From positions 62,001-126,000 of the forward strand of contig PKFB01000041.1 of assembly GCA_002919305.1 (NCBI GenBank): 64,000 bases of DNA. The letters are read 5' to 3'. This stretch comes from Actinomycetales bacterium. Its GTDB lineage: Bacteria > Actinomycetota > Actinomycetes > Mycobacteriales > Micromonosporaceae. Below, one piece after another: positions 1 through 8,201 of this stretch (its first letter is position 1; each line of letters starts with the position of its first letter). The notes under the pieces were generated by a model. The model was not told the DNA's origin. It saw only the letters and a list, made by a program, of their open reading frames with translations, and made no database searches. The translations under genes were made by a program, and so were the position numbers.

Positions 1-213
1 GGCGATCCCGGCGGCGGCTCCCCAGGCCAGGTCGGTGCCGTCGGGCGTGCCGGGCGCCACGGCCCCGGCGAGGATGAGCAGCAGGGGTACGCCCGCCAGC
101 TGCGAGATCAGCGTGACGGCCAGAACCGGGGCTCGCCGCGTCGCTACTCCGCCGCAGTAGTCGGCGGCGCCGTACACGGCCGCGGAGGCGGCGGCCAGCA
201 GGATGGCGATCAT
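1..213 (-). CDS. EamA/DMT-family transporter, N-terminal fragment (3' part beyond window)
   Basis: The first 71 codons of a membrane protein start at ATG 213 and run off the left edge of the window. The visible part begins with a hydrophobic helix rich in Ala and Leu, followed by a short GAADYCGG-type loop and a second hydrophobic helix around residues 30-52. This is the start expected for ten-helix drug/metabolite exporters of the EamA (RhaT/DMT) superfamily. The ATG overlaps the TGA of the upstream B3/B4-domain gene in an ATGA arrangement, so the two are translationally coupled. The pairing of a B3/B4 protein, a DMT exporter and a divergent XRE-cupin regulator is a recurrent actinobacterial set. 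The exported substrate cannot be told from the sequence. Confidence 0.7.
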   Translation of the reverse strand, partial: MIAILLAAASAAVYGAADYCGGVATRRAPVLAVTLISQLAGVPLLLILAGAVAPGTPDGTDLAWGAAAGIA

Positions 214-983
214 TCCGACACGGACGCCGTGGCGCCCACCGTGATCGTCTCCTCTGGGGTGTCGGCGCTCAGCGTCGCCGTCGCGATCACCGTGTCCGGG
301 GACCAGCGGCGTAGGAGGGTGACCAGGTCCTCGGTGGCGGCCTCCAGCGGATCCCCGACGGCCGGCGCCAGCGCCTCCAGCAGGAAGTACGCGTCCCGTG
401 TCGTCTCCGTCAGCCAGGTGCGGGTGCCCTGACGCCAGTTCCAGCGGCGGCAGGTGACACCGACGTCGTCCCGCCACACCACCTCACCCGGTTCCGGCGA
501 TTCGATCACGGGCTCGCCGTTGGCGGTGGTGTCGAAGCGTTCATCGCCCTGCGCCCGCACCAGGCGGCTGGTGCCGCGTACTGTCTGGATGTCCTCACCG
601 CCCACCGGGATCGCGTGCCGGAGGCTCACCGCGTTGTACAGATCGACCAGGACCGAGATGGGTGGTACCCCGCCGCGGCCGGCGCGGCGGATCAGCGCCT
701 CAGCTGAGTTAGGGGTCCGTCGCGGCTTGGCGCCGAAGGCTTGGAACGTCTCCCGCCAGGCGGCCAGGTGGGGGTGGGATGCGGGGTCGGCGGCCAGCCC
801 AGAGGTCACGACGGCCCGCTGCGCCTGCTCCAGCTCGGCCACGCTGGCGGCGTCGCTGGGTCCATTGCCGACGCCGAGGGCCACCACCACGCGTACGGTG
901 ACGTCTGGCCGTAGCGCGGTGACATCGTCACCGATCCACAGGCTGAGGATGGGTCGTTCACTGGGGTCCAGGAAAGTGATCAC
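210..983 (-). CDS. B3/B4 tRNA-binding (editing-like) domain protein
   Basis: This 257-residue protein resembles the stand-alone B3/B4 domain found in the beta subunit of phenylalanyl-tRNA synthetase, where it hydrolyses mis-aminoacylated tRNA. Typical features are the central segment around residues 105-135 (VPPISVLVDLYNAVSLRH, then IPVGGEDI) and a later acidic strand-loop region with EPGEVVWRDD. It has no synthetase catalytic core, so a free-standing editing or amino-acid-handling role is the likely guess. The start is GTG 983, because the next upstream in-frame codons include a stop. There is no clear Shine-Dalgarno in front of it, so a leaderless message is possible. It is coupled to the EamA exporter gene and diverges from the XRE-cupin gene about 40 bases away. 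Confidence 0.75.
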   Translation of the reverse strand: MITFLDPSERPILSLWIGDDVTALRPDVTVRVVVALGVGNGPSDAASVAELEQAQRAVVTSGLAADPASHPHLAAWRETFQAFGAKPRRTPNSAEALIRRAGRGGVPPISVLVDLYNAVSLRHAIPVGGEDIQTVRGTSRLVRAQGDERFDTTANGEPVIESPEPGEVVWRDDVGVTCRRWNWRQGTRTWLTETTRDAYFLLEALAPAVGDPLEAATEDLVTLLRRWSPDTVIATATLSADTPEETITVGATASVSE

Positions 984-984
984 C

Positions 985-1024
985 CATCATTGATACCAAA
1001 ATATTGACCGGAGAGGTTAGTGAA
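985..1024. promoter_or_regulatory. Short divergent control region with TTGATACCAA half-palindrome
   Basis: Only about 40 bases separate the GTG of the B3/B4 gene from the probable TTG of the XRE-cupin gene. They are AT-richer than the flanks and contain TTGATACCAA (990-999), an imperfect palindrome. Both promoters and the operator of the XRE regulator must fit here. GGAGAGG at 1010-1016 is the ribosome binding site for the TTG at 1025. The operator is an inference from position. Confidence 0.4.
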
Positions 1025-1699
1025 TTGACCGAGGGTCCACGGGAGCCATCGAAGCCGCCGACCACCGAAGCCGCGTCCCGCGGGCAACGCACCGGCCACT
1101 CCACCGGCGACCGCACCGTGGAGACCATCGCCGCCGCCGTGGCACGGCATGTGCGTCGACTCCGCTCCGCACGGAACTGGTCACTGGATGAACTCGCCGG
1201 TCGCTCTGGGGTCAGCAAGGGCATGGTGGTGCAGATCGAAGCCGCCCGTACCAACCCCAGTGTCGGCACCCTGAGCCGCATCGCGGAGGCGTTCGGGGTC
1301 TCCATCACCGATCTGCTGGAGGCGCCCCCCGCCCCCGAGATAACCGTGTTCCCCACCGATCGGCAACCGGTGCTGTGGGCCGGTGAGCACGGCGGCTCGG
1401 GCCGTCTCCTCGGCGGGGTCAGCAGGCCAGGCAATGTGGAGCTCTGGGATTGGATCTTGGAACCGGGTGAGGGGCACACCTCAACCGGCCACGCCCCGCA
1501 CACCCGGGAGATCCTGCACATCGTCAGCGGTGTGGTCACGGTGACCATGGACGGGACCGACCACCAGGTACGCCGCGGGGAGACCGTGACGTTCCTCGCT
1601 GACCGGCCGCACGGCTACCGCAACGACGGCCCTGACTCGGCGCGGATCACCATGGTGGTCGTCATGCCCCTGGAAGAACACGACCGGCGCCGCAGCTGA
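1025..1699 (+). CDS. XRE-family transcriptional regulator with C-terminal cupin domain
   Basis: The protein (about 224 residues) has an N-terminal helix-turn-helix of the XRE/Cro type (roughly residues 40-95, with LRSARNWSLDELAGRSGVSK and VVQIEAARTNPSVGTL). The C-terminal half is a cupin beta-barrel (about residues 135-210), with the cupin-like signature HTREILHIVSGVVTVTMDG followed by RRGETVTFLADRPHGY. Such regulators usually bind a small ligand in the cupin and control an adjacent transporter or enzyme, here the divergent B3/B4-EamA pair. The TTG at 1025 was chosen because GGAGAGG lies eight bases upstream. A TTG at 1004 is also open in frame but lacks such a site. A bidirectional hairpin follows the gene. 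Confidence 0.85.
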   Translation: MTEGPREPSKPPTTEAASRGQRTGHSTGDRTVETIAAAVARHVRRLRSARNWSLDELAGRSGVSKGMVVQIEAARTNPSVGTLSRIAEAFGVSITDLLEAPPAPEITVFPTDRQPVLWAGEHGGSGRLLGGVSRPGNVELWDWILEPGEGHTSTGHAPHTREILHIVSGVVTVTMDGTDHQVRRGETVTFLADRPHGYRNDGPDSARITMVVVMPLEEHDRRRS

Positions 1700-1796
1700 C
1701 CGGCCTCGCTGCCCGCCCGCTCACCGCCCCGCGTCGCCTCCTCCTGCTGCTGAGCGGTCTTCCCCGCACGGTGGGATGGGTTCCCGGCAGCAGGTA

Positions 1797-1837
1797 AGAA
1801 GAAAGCCCGTCGCACAGATGCGTGGCGGGCTTCTTCT
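1797..1837. terminator. Bidirectional hairpin terminator between XRE-cupin gene and clpX
   Basis: AGAAGAAAGCCCG (from 1797) pairs with CGGGCTTCTTCT (to 1837), with one bulged A, around a 10-15 base loop. The A-rich and T-rich arms give a U-run in both directions. It lies between the 3' ends of two convergent genes and can serve both. Confidence 0.75.
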
Positions 1838-1857
1838 ATGACGCGGCACGGACGCGG

Positions 1858-3150
1858 CTACGCGGTTTTCTCACGCCGCTCGCGTTCGCGTTTGACCGGT
1901 ACCTCACGTCGGACGATCGTCGGATTGACGTTCTCCAGGACCACTTCCCGTGTGATCACTACACGGGCGACATCCGGCCGGCTGGGCACCTCGTACATTA
2001 TCGGCTGCAGAACCTCTTCCATGATCGCCCGCAGGCCGCGCGCGCCGGTTCCCCGCAAAAGCGCTTGGTCGGCGATCGCTTCCAGGGCGTCCGGCTGGAA
2101 CTCCAGCTCCACATTGTCAAGCTCCAGCAGCCGCTTGTATTGCTTGACCAACGCGTTCTTCGGCTCGGTAAGGATACGCACCAACGCGTTTTTATCCAGA
2201 TTACGCACGCTGGTGATCACCGGCAGGCGCCCGATGAACTCCGGGATCATCCCGAACTTCAACAGGTCCTCGGGCATTACCTCGCTGAAGATGTCGTCGG
2301 TCGACATCTCCTCCTTGCTGCGCAGGTGCGCACCGAAGCCCAGGCCTTTCTTCCCTATCCGCTGCTCGATGATCTTCTCTAGCCCGGCGAAGGCGCCCCC
2401 CACGATGAACAACACGTTGGTGGTGTCGATTTGGATGAACTCCTGATGGGGGTGCTTACGTCCGCCCTGCGGTGGCACGCTCGCCGTCGTGCCCTCCAAG
2501 ATCTTCAGCAACGCCTGTTGGACGCCCTCACCGGACACATCCCGGGTAATCGACGGGTTCTCACTCTTGCGGGCGATCTTGTCGACCTCATCGATGTAGA
2601 TGATCCCGGTCTCGGCCCGCTTGACGTCGTAGTCCGCAGCCTGGATCAACTTCAGCAGGATGTTTTCCACATCCTCGCCCACATATCCGGCCTCCGTCAG
2701 GGCCGTGGCGTCGGCGATGGCGAACGGGACATTGAGCATGCGCGCAAGCGTTTGCGCCAAATGCGTCTTACCGCATCCGGTGGGCCCGATCAGCAGGATG
2801 TTGGACTTGGTCAGTTCGACCGCGTCCGACCCGCCCGAACGATGCCCTGCTCCCTCAGCCTGGATCCGCTTGTAGTGGTTGTAGACCGCCACCGACAGCG
2901 CTTTCTTGGCCTGCTCCTGCCCCACCACGTAGGAGTCGAGAAACTCGCAGATCTCCTTGGGCTTGGGGAGCTCATCCCACTTGACGTCGTTCGAGTCGTT
3001 GAGCTCCTCTTCAATGATCTCGTTGCAGAGATCAATGCATTCATCGCAGATATAGACCCCAGGGCCCGCGATGAGCTTCTTGACCTGCTTCTGCGACTTC
3101 CCACAGAAGGAGCATTTGAGTAGGTCGCCACCGTCACCGATACGTGCCAC
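1858..3150 (-). CDS. clpX: ATP-dependent Clp protease ATP-binding subunit ClpX
   Basis: ClpX is the hexameric AAA+ unfoldase that feeds tagged proteins to ClpP. The 430-residue length is standard. The N-terminal zinc-binding domain has the four cysteines C13, C16, C35 and C38. The AAA+ module follows with Walker A GPTGCGKT (about 122-129), Walker [11 protein letters not shown] (about 183-192), the pore region and the Arg-rich sensor-2 segment [14 protein letters not shown]. The gene lies downstream of clpP1-clpP2 in the same direction, but a strong hairpin directly after the clpP2 stop separates them. It is therefore probably expressed partly from its own promoter. Every diagnostic motif is present, so the assignment is secure. 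Confidence 0.97.
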   Translation of the reverse strand: MARIGDGGDLLKCSFCGKSQKQVKKLIAGPGVYICDECIDLCNEIIEEELNDSNDVKWDELPKPKEICEFLDSYVVGQEQAKKALSVAVYNHYKRIQAEGAGHRSGGSDAVELTKSNILLIGPTGCGKTHLAQTLARMLNVPFAIADATALTEAGYVGEDVENILLKLIQAADYDVKRAETGIIYIDEVDKIARKSENPSITRDVSGEGVQQALLKILEGTTASVPPQGGRKHPHQEFIQIDTTNVLFIVGGAFAGLEKIIEQRIGKKGLGFGAHLRSKEEMSTDDIFSEVMPEDLLKFGMIPEFIGRLPVITSVRNLDKNALVRILTEPKNALVKQYKRLLELDNVELEFQPDALEAIADQALLRGTGARGLRAIMEEVLQPIMYEVPSRPDVARVVITREVVLENVNPTIVRREVPVKRERERREKTA

Positions 3151-3219
3151 CTACGTTTCTCCCTGCGCTAGCCGGCCTGAGCAGCGTTGCCCAGGCTTCC
3201 GGTCCGTTTCCTCGACGTT

Positions 3220-3256
3220 ACATGGTCGGGGGCCCCTCGCGGACCCCCGACCATGT
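3220..3256 (-). terminator. Strong hairpin after clpP2
   Basis: ACATGGTCGGGGG (3220-3232) is perfectly complementary to CCCCCGACCATGT (3244-3256), with an 11-base GC-rich loop. The stem begins one base after the clpP2 stop codon and sits between clpP2 and clpX. There is no long U-run, so it may end transcription only partly or protect the 3' end of the clpP1-clpP2 message. Confidence 0.65.
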
Positions 3257-3257
3257 C

Positions 3258-3944
3258 TCAACTTGCCGCAGCAGCGACCTTGCTGGCACTCTTCTTGCGC
3301 GGAACCTGGATCTGGTCGACCAGGCCGTAGTCGCGGGCTTCCTCCGCCGTGAAGATTTTGTCCCGGTCGATGTCACGTCGTACTTTCTCAACCGGCTGAC
3401 CGGTGTGCCGGGAGAGAAGCTCCTCCAGCAGGTTACGCATCCGCATGATCTCGCGGGCTTGGATCTCGATGTCCGAGCCCTGGCCGTAGCCACCTTCGGT
3501 GGCCGGCTGGTGGATGATGATGCGGGAGTTCGGCAAGGCGGACCGCTTCCCCGGCGTACCGGCAGCGAGCAGCACCGCGGCCGCCGACGCCGCCTGACCG
3601 ATGCAGAAGGTGGCGACGTCCGGGCGGATGTACTGCATGGTGTCGTAGATCGCGGTCATCGCGGTGAACGACCCACCCGGTGAGTTGATGTAGAGGCTGA
3701 TGTCCCGGTCAGGCTCGGCCGACTCCAGGTAGATCAGCTGCGCGATCACATCGTTGGCCGAGGTGTCATCGATCTGGACACCCAGATAGATGATCCGCTC
3801 CTCGAACAGCTTGCTGTAGGGGTTGGATTCCTTAACCCCGTAGGACGTGCGTTCGACGAACGACGGAACGATGTAGCGGTTCTGCACCGGCGGCATGTGT
3901 CCCGCACCCAGGTGCGGCACCGGCGGCAGATACAGGTCACTCAC
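3258..3944 (-). CDS. clpP2: ATP-dependent Clp protease proteolytic subunit ClpP2
   Basis: One of the two serine-protease subunits that form the mixed ClpP1P2 tetradecamer of actinobacteria. It shows the family strand-turn [11 protein letters not shown], the catalytic Ser in GQAASAA, the catalytic His in IIIHQP and the Asp-containing segment RDIDRDKIF. The GTG at 3944 is preferred (228 residues) because GGAGGA lies seven bases upstream. The frame stays open to a GTG at 3977, but that longer start has no ribosome binding site of its own. The extended N-terminus with [12 protein letters not shown] is typical of ClpP2. It follows clpP1 after about 90 bases and is presumably co-transcribed with it. 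Confidence 0.95.
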   Translation of the reverse strand: MSDLYLPPVPHLGAGHMPPVQNRYIVPSFVERTSYGVKESNPYSKLFEERIIYLGVQIDDTSANDVIAQLIYLESAEPDRDISLYINSPGGSFTAMTAIYDTMQYIRPDVATFCIGQAASAAAVLLAAGTPGKRSALPNSRIIIHQPATEGGYGQGSDIEIQAREIMRMRNLLEELLSRHTGQPVEKVRRDIDRDKIFTAEEARDYGLVDQIQVPRKKSASKVAAAAS

Positions 3945-4037
3945 GACGCTTCCTCCGTGCTTGTGAAGGCTGCTCACAACCCCGCTCCCACGCCGGCGCG
4001 GTGGGGTAGAGGCCGGGGCAAGGGCCCATGATCTTGG

Positions 4038-4667
4038 TTAAAGTGTGCCGGCACCCGCCGGGACCTGCTTGGCCCCGGTGATGACCTTGTCAATGAAGCC
4101 GTACTCCAGCGCCTCCTGGGCGGTGAACCACCGATCCCGGTCGGAGTCGATCTCGATCTGCTCGGGGGTCTGGCCGGTGTGGAAAGCCACCCGCTCCTGG
4201 AACATGCGCTTGGTGTAAAGCATCTGCTCGGCCTGAATCGCCACGTCGGCGGCGGTACCACCAATACCACCCGAGGGCTGGTGCATCATGATCCGCGCGT
4301 GCGGCAACGCGTACCGCTTTCCCTTGGTGCCGGCGCACAACAACAGCTGCCCCATGGAGGCGGCCATCCCCAAGGCGATGGTCACGACATCGTTGGAGAC
4401 GAACTGCATTGTGTCGTAAATCGCCATACCAGCGGTGACCGACCCGCCCGGCGAGTTGATGTAGAGATTGATGTCCCGCTCGGGGTCTTCAGCTGCCAGC
4501 AGCAGAAGCTGAGCGCAGATCCGGTTGGCCACCTGGTCAGTGACCTCACTGCCGAGGAAGATAATCCGCTCCCGCAGCAGCTGGTTGTACACCGCGTCGT
4601 CCAAGGTATTCAGCTGGTCGTTACCGCGGCGTGCGACCGGCGTCGCTGGGATATGCAGGTCCGTCAT
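4038..4667 (-). CDS. clpP1: ATP-dependent Clp protease proteolytic subunit ClpP1
   Basis: Partner subunit of ClpP2. The 209-residue sequence contains [17 protein letters not shown], the nucleophile Ser near residue 104 in GMAASMG, the catalytic His near residue 129 in IMMHQPSGG and an Asp near residue 174 in [10 protein letters not shown]. This is a complete catalytic triad. The ATG at 4667 has AAGGG about six bases upstream. It is the first gene of the clpP1-clpP2 unit. A GTTCGC-N5-GCG motif about 130 bases upstream matches the ClgR operator that controls clpP1P2 in Streptomyces and corynebacteria. Trigger factor lies upstream, the usual order in actinobacteria. Confidence 0.96.
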   Translation of the reverse strand: MTDLHIPATPVARRGNDQLNTLDDAVYNQLLRERIIFLGSEVTDQVANRICAQLLLLAAEDPERDINLYINSPGGSVTAGMAIYDTMQFVSNDVVTIALGMAASMGQLLLCAGTKGKRYALPHARIMMHQPSGGIGGTAADVAIQAEQMLYTKRMFQERVAFHTGQTPEQIEIDSDRDRWFTAQEALEYGFIDKVITGAKQVPAGAGTL

Positions 4668-5099
4668 GGCAACCCTTCGCGGTGTTCGTTTTCTGGCAAG
4701 ACGACGCCTGTGCTCCGTGGCGCTGGACGGCGCCGTCTTTCTCGTACTGCCGACCCTAGCCCGTGGGGGCGAGACTCGGCCCGTACAACGGCCGGCTGTT
4801 CGCTCTCAGCGCAGCCCGCGTTTCGCGGACTCGACCCCGACGTGACCGGCGTGATCAGCCATTGACTCAACAATGACTCACATTTCGCCTGGCAGGACCA
4901 CACCACACCCTTATGTGCCGCTGGTCACCCATACGCCCCACCGGGCTGCTTGTGGCACGCGCCACCGGTTCTGAATATCGCTGTCCGACCCACGACATCA
5001 CCGATACCACCGGTCGTCACGCTGTGGGAGATTTGGGCCGCCAGGGCCTGGATAAAGTCCATCAGCGACGGCGTAAGAGAAGACCCGCCCAAGGCGAAA
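4668..5099. other. Intergenic region upstream of clpP1
   Basis: No convincing gene is visible between clpP1 and the tig terminator. The open frames here have poor codon bias and no ribosome binding sites. The region holds the candidate ClgR box (4798-4813) and, on the minus strand, a TAGGGT -10-like hexamer near 4752-4757 that could start the clpP1-clpP2 transcript. Confidence 0.5.
4798..4813 (-). promoter_or_regulatory. Candidate ClgR operator upstream of clpP1P2
   Basis: GTTCGC (4798-4803), five bases, then GCGCA (4809-4813) matches the GTTCGC-N5-GCG consensus described for ClgR, the Cro/CI-type activator of clp genes in actinobacteria. It lies about 130 bases before the clpP1 ATG, just upstream of a possible -10 hexamer. 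The site is seen directly; binding by ClgR is inferred from the consensus and the neighbouring gene. Confidence 0.6.
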
Positions 5100-5131
5100 C
5101 CACGCCCCGGGAGATATCTCCCGGGGCGTGG
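5100..5131 (-). terminator. Perfect 32-base palindrome terminating tig
   Basis: CCACGCCCCGGGAGAT (5100-5115) is followed at once by its exact reverse complement (5116-5131). Folding leaves a small loop at the ATAT centre. It lies 40 bases after the trigger-factor stop on the minus strand and is the likely transcription end of tig. Confidence 0.7.
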
Positions 5132-5170
5132 GACCACTGGTGTGTCCCCGTACGCGGCGGGCGGTTCGGG

Positions 5171-6550
5171 TCAGTCAGCGTTTTCGGAGTCGCTCTCGGA
5201 CTGCTCTTCCGAGGCCTCCTTTGTGGAATCCGCGTTGTTGGACTGGGTAGACAGGTCCACCGGGTTTCCAGCGGTGTCGGTGACCGTAGCCTGCTCCACC
5301 GCCAGGGCCAACGCCTTACCCCGTCGGATGTCGGCCACCACCATCGGCAGCTGTCCCTGCCGCTGGAGCCGCTCGGCGTACTCCCTGGGCTGTGCGCCCT
5401 GCGCCTGAGCCCGCCGGATGACCTCCTGGGTCAGCTCGGTGTCGTTGACCCCCACCTCTTCGGCATCGGCGATGGCGTCCAGCAGCAGCTGCGTCTTCAG
5501 GGCCTTGGTGGCCGACTCACGCAGCTCCTGGTCCAGTTGCTCCTCGGTGGTGTTCTCAGACTCCAGATACTCTTCCCAGCTGCGGTCGATCCGCTCCAGC
5601 TGTTCCCGCATGGACTGCTTGCGGAAGTCGACCTCCTCCTGGACGACCCCCTCCGGCACCGGTATCTCGGTGCGCTCCAGAAGCGCCTCCAGGACCTTGT
5701 CCCGGGCCTGGAAAGCCTGCTCCAGACGCTTCGCACGCTCCCGCCGGGTCCGCAGGTCCGCGCGCAGCTCCTCGAGGGTGTCGAACTCACTGGCCAGCTG
5801 GGCGAAGCTGTCGTCCAGGTCGGGCAGCTCCTTCTCCCGAACAGCGCGAACCGTCACCGCGACCTGGGCTTCCTGCCCTGCGTACTCCCCACCCACCAAG
5901 GTGGAGGTGAAGGTGGCGGACTCATTCGCCGTCATCCCGACCAACGTGTCGTCGAGACCTTCCAGCAGCTGTCCGCTACCCACCTCATAGGAGACTCCGG
6001 TAGCCGACCCGCCCGGCACCTCTTCACCGTCGATGGTCGCGACCAGGTCGATGGAGACGTAGTCGCCGATCTGCGCCGGACGCTGTACCCCCTTGAGGGT
6101 GGCGAACCGCTCCCGCAGGATCCTCAGCTGCTCGTCGACCTCTTCCTCGGCGACCTCGACCGGATCGACGGTGATCGACACGCTGGATAGGTCGGGCAGT
6201 TCGATCTGCGGCGTGACATCCACCTCAACGGTGAATTCCAGTACCTCGCCGTCCTGGAGCTTTGTGATCTCGACCGCCGGGCGTCCCAGAGGCTTGACCT
6301 CATGCTCCCGGACCGCCTCGATGTAATGCTGCGGGATCGCGTTCCGGGCGGCTTCCTCCAGTACGACGGCCCTACCGATCCGCTGGTCGATCAACCGGGG
6401 CGGGACCTTCCCAGGTCGGAAACCGGGAATCCGCACTTGGTCGCTTATGCTCCGGTACGCCCGGCGGACGCTCGGTTCGAGCTCCTCGAATGACACTTCG
6501 ACCGACAGCCGCACCCGGGTCGGACTCAACGTCTCGACGGTGCTCTTCAC
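5171..6550 (-). CDS. tig: Trigger factor, ribosome-associated chaperone and prolyl isomerase
   Basis: Trigger factor binds ribosomal protein L23 and shields nascent chains. The N-terminal domain carries the ribosome-binding signature in PGFRPGKVP. The central FKBP-type PPIase domain (about residues 150-245) begins with the GDYVSIDL strand. A long helical C-terminal substrate-binding domain follows, ending in an acidic Ser/Glu/Asp tail. The true start is GTG 6550 (459 residues), with GAGGAG seven bases upstream. The open frame continues much further 5', but that part is Arg/Pro-rich and lacks a ribosome binding site. It is followed by a perfect 32-base hairpin and then the clp genes, the usual tig-clpP-clpX order. 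Confidence 0.95.
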   Translation of the reverse strand: MKSTVETLSPTRVRLSVEVSFEELEPSVRRAYRSISDQVRIPGFRPGKVPPRLIDQRIGRAVVLEEAARNAIPQHYIEAVREHEVKPLGRPAVEITKLQDGEVLEFTVEVDVTPQIELPDLSSVSITVDPVEVAEEEVDEQLRILRERFATLKGVQRPAQIGDYVSIDLVATIDGEEVPGGSATGVSYEVGSGQLLEGLDDTLVGMTANESATFTSTLVGGEYAGQEAQVAVTVRAVREKELPDLDDSFAQLASEFDTLEELRADLRTRRERAKRLEQAFQARDKVLEALLERTEIPVPEGVVQEEVDFRKQSMREQLERIDRSWEEYLESENTTEEQLDQELRESATKALKTQLLLDAIADAEEVGVNDTELTQEVIRRAQAQGAQPREYAERLQRQGQLPMVVADIRRGKALALAVEQATVTDTAGNPVDLSTQSNNADSTKEASEEQSESDSENAD

Positions 6551-7236
6551 GGGCGTACTCCTCGCTGAAAGATCTGTGGTTGCTACGCGCCGCGGGCCGG
6601 ACAAGTCCGAAGGTCGCGACGCCGGATCGCGTGGCCGGGCACGCGATACCCACGCTGAGCTTAACGCCGCCCCGCCCGGCCCTTTTGGCCGGAGCGGCTC
6701 GGAGACCACCGGCTGCCTCCGTTGGCGAGCCCGAAGGGAGATTACGCGCAAGTCGCCGCGGGGACATGACCGGGTACGCCCGTGCGCCGCCCGGGCGCCC
6801 GCGTCACTCCTGGCGGTGATGAGGGATCGCGTGAATCGCCGCCTGTCCATGCGGGTGTCCGCCGTTGAGATGGCGCGCCTTATGCCCGCGCTGTCTGCGT
6901 GCCCGTGCTGTCTGCAACACGATCGTTACATCAGCTCACCAGACCACTGAGGCGGCTCTATACCCGAACGGTGTAAATGCGCAATTCACAGCCTCAGAGA
7001 GGCGATTAAATCCCCCAAAAGACGCACGTATGGCGCGCGGTAAAGAAGCGGGTTGCTGAAGCCTTGCTGCCAGGGGTTCACGGCTGCCGCGGCCCCTTTT
7101 GGGTTGAGGATGTTTTGCCGCCTTCCGGCCGCAGTCGATGAGACGTGGGTACGCGTCTTCCGCTCATTGCGCGCCGACAACGCACCATGTGGTGCTCCAC
7201 AGCGCGGCTGGCTCTCACCCGTGCCGGGCGCCGTGA
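6551..7236. other. Long intergenic region between tig and tRNA-Pro
   Basis: About 690 bases with no supported coding sequence: the open frames are Arg/Pro-rich and lack ribosome binding sites. It should contain the tig promoter on the minus strand. No rRNA, tmRNA, RNase P or SRP RNA signature was recognised. Confidence 0.5.
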
Positions 7237-7278
7237 GGACAGCGGCGGTGATGAGCGTCACGTCAACCGCCACTGTCC
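7237..7278 (-). terminator. Hairpin terminator for tRNA-Pro
   Basis: GGACAGCGGCGGT (7237-7249) pairs with ACCGCCACTGTCC (7266-7278), thirteen pairs with one G-T wobble, across a 16-base loop. It lies 18 bases beyond the 3' end of the minus-strand tRNA-Pro. Confidence 0.6.
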
Positions 7279-7295
7279 TCATCAGACAGTTGGAG

Positions 7296-7372
7296 TGGTC
7301 GGGATGGCCGGATTTGAACCGACGACCTTCCGCTCCCAAAGCGGACGCGCTACCAAACTGCGCCACATCCCG
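7296..7372 (-). tRNA. tRNA-Pro (anticodon TGG)
   Basis: The 77-base minus-strand sequence folds as a complete tRNA. The acceptor stem CGGGATG pairs with CATCCCG. The anticodon stem TCCGC/GCGGA encloses the loop TTTGGGA with anticodon TGG (codon CCA). GGTTCAAATCC forms the T arm, and the 3' ACCA is encoded. A TAGACT hexamer about 15 bases upstream may be the -10 box, and a hairpin follows. The first base pair is C-G, as is usual for bacterial tRNA-Pro. Confidence 0.95.
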
Positions 7373-7483
7373 TGCTGCACACAGTCTAGGATGCGTGTCC
7401 CAGCCGTGTGTGCCCGTGCCTACCGGTGCGACAACGCCTCGGGGTAACCGCTAATCTAGAGGCTGCCATCGCCACGGCGACCA

Positions 7484-7557
7484 GCGGGCGTAGCTCAATG
7501 GTAGAGCCCCAGCCTTCCAAGCTGGTGGTGCGGGTTCGATTCCCGTCGCCCGCTCCA
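7484..7557 (+). tRNA. tRNA-Gly (anticodon TCC)
   Basis: The 74-base plus-strand tRNA has acceptor arms GCGGGCG and CGCCCGC, D arm GCTCAATGGTAGAGC, anticodon stem CCAGC/GCTGG with loop CTTCCAA (anticodon TCC, codon GGA), T arm GCGGGTTCGATTCCCGT and encoded CCA. A TAATCT hexamer about 27 bases upstream may be its -10 box. It diverges from tRNA-Pro and is followed eight bases later by a strong terminator. Confidence 0.96.
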
Positions 7558-7564
7558 GACAAGA

Positions 7565-7595
7565 GGCCCGGGTGGATTCCCGATCCACCCGGGCC
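7565..7595 (+). terminator. Terminator for tRNA-Gly
   Basis: GGCCCGGGTGGAT (7565-7577) and ATCCACCCGGGCC (7583-7595) form a perfect 13-bp stem with a five-base loop, eight bases after the tRNA CCA end. Confidence 0.75.
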
Positions 7596-8144
7596 CTAAC
7601 CGTCTTCGAGAATCGTCTTCGCGCCGCCCCTGTGGTCTCCCTCCCCCGGTGGGTGAGGCGTGGGCCCGCAAACGCCCTATTCAGGCAACGTCGCGGCCTC
7701 ACTCCATCGCTCCTCATCCCTCATCACCGCCGAACCGGTCAACGGCACTAGGTCCCTCACCCTGTGTCGATGTCCTCCCTGCCGCTTCCACCGCTGAGTG
7801 ACCTGCTTTTGCCGCTAACCGCCCTGAACGGCACCGGGGCGCGCTCACGTTACGTGACCCATCACCGGAATGTGTTATCTGTTTCCCACCGAGAGCACGC
7901 CGATTGCTATCACCCGATAGCGGCGTTTTTCTTGATATCGCGACGGTATCCCGTCACCATGGCGTGCTTCACCGCGTCAGTGTCCTCTTCCCGGCCTGGG
8001 CACCGTGAGTGGACGCCATGTCAACGGAGAAAGAGGGCTGAAAACGGCTCTTGTTGACCGCGGCACCCGCCAGATCAGAGCCAGATTAGGAAATGTTAAC
8101 TGCTGTTTCACGAATATGCAGACGGCCGCATACCCTCACATACT
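7596..8144. other. Gene-free region between tRNA-Gly and the sepF-like gene
   Basis: No coding sequence could be supported. The stretch becomes AT-richer toward 8144. Inside it, on the plus strand, is a hairpin followed by a T-run (7897-7930) that is not attached to any recognised gene and may end an undetected small RNA. Confidence 0.45.
7897..7930 (+). terminator. Orphan intrinsic terminator-like hairpin
   Basis: GCTATC (7906-7911), loop ACCC, and GATAGC (7916-7921) form a stem. It can be extended by CGCC/GGCG across a GATT bulge and is followed by TTTTT (7926-7930). This is the classic intrinsic terminator layout, yet no gene lies upstream on the plus strand except tRNA-Gly, which already has its own terminator. 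Confidence 0.45.
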
Positions 8145-8184
8145 CATTGGGGCGGGGCCCGTTATAGCGGGCCCCGCCCCAATG
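8145..8184 (-). terminator. Perfect 17-bp hairpin after the sepF-like gene
   Basis: CATTGGGGCGGGGCCCG (8145-8161) and its exact reverse complement (8168-8184) flank the loop TTATAG. It lies 17 bases beyond the stop of the minus-strand sepF-like gene. Confidence 0.75.
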
Positions 8185-8201
8185 CTGTGTTCTGAGACGT
8201 C

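Noticed and set aside
4664..4906. Minus-strand open frame of about 80 codons overlapping the clpP1 start.
   Set aside because: It has no ribosome binding site, atypical composition, and covers the candidate ClgR box and promoter.
6551..6850. 5' extension of the trigger factor frame by about 100 codons.
   Set aside because: The GTG at 6550 has a clear ribosome binding site and gives the standard N-terminus; the extension is Arg/Pro-rich non-coding sequence.
7764..8057. Plus-strand open frame of 97 codons between tRNA-Gly and the sepF-like gene.
   Set aside because: Composition is not protein-like, no ribosome binding site is present, and it crosses the orphan terminator.
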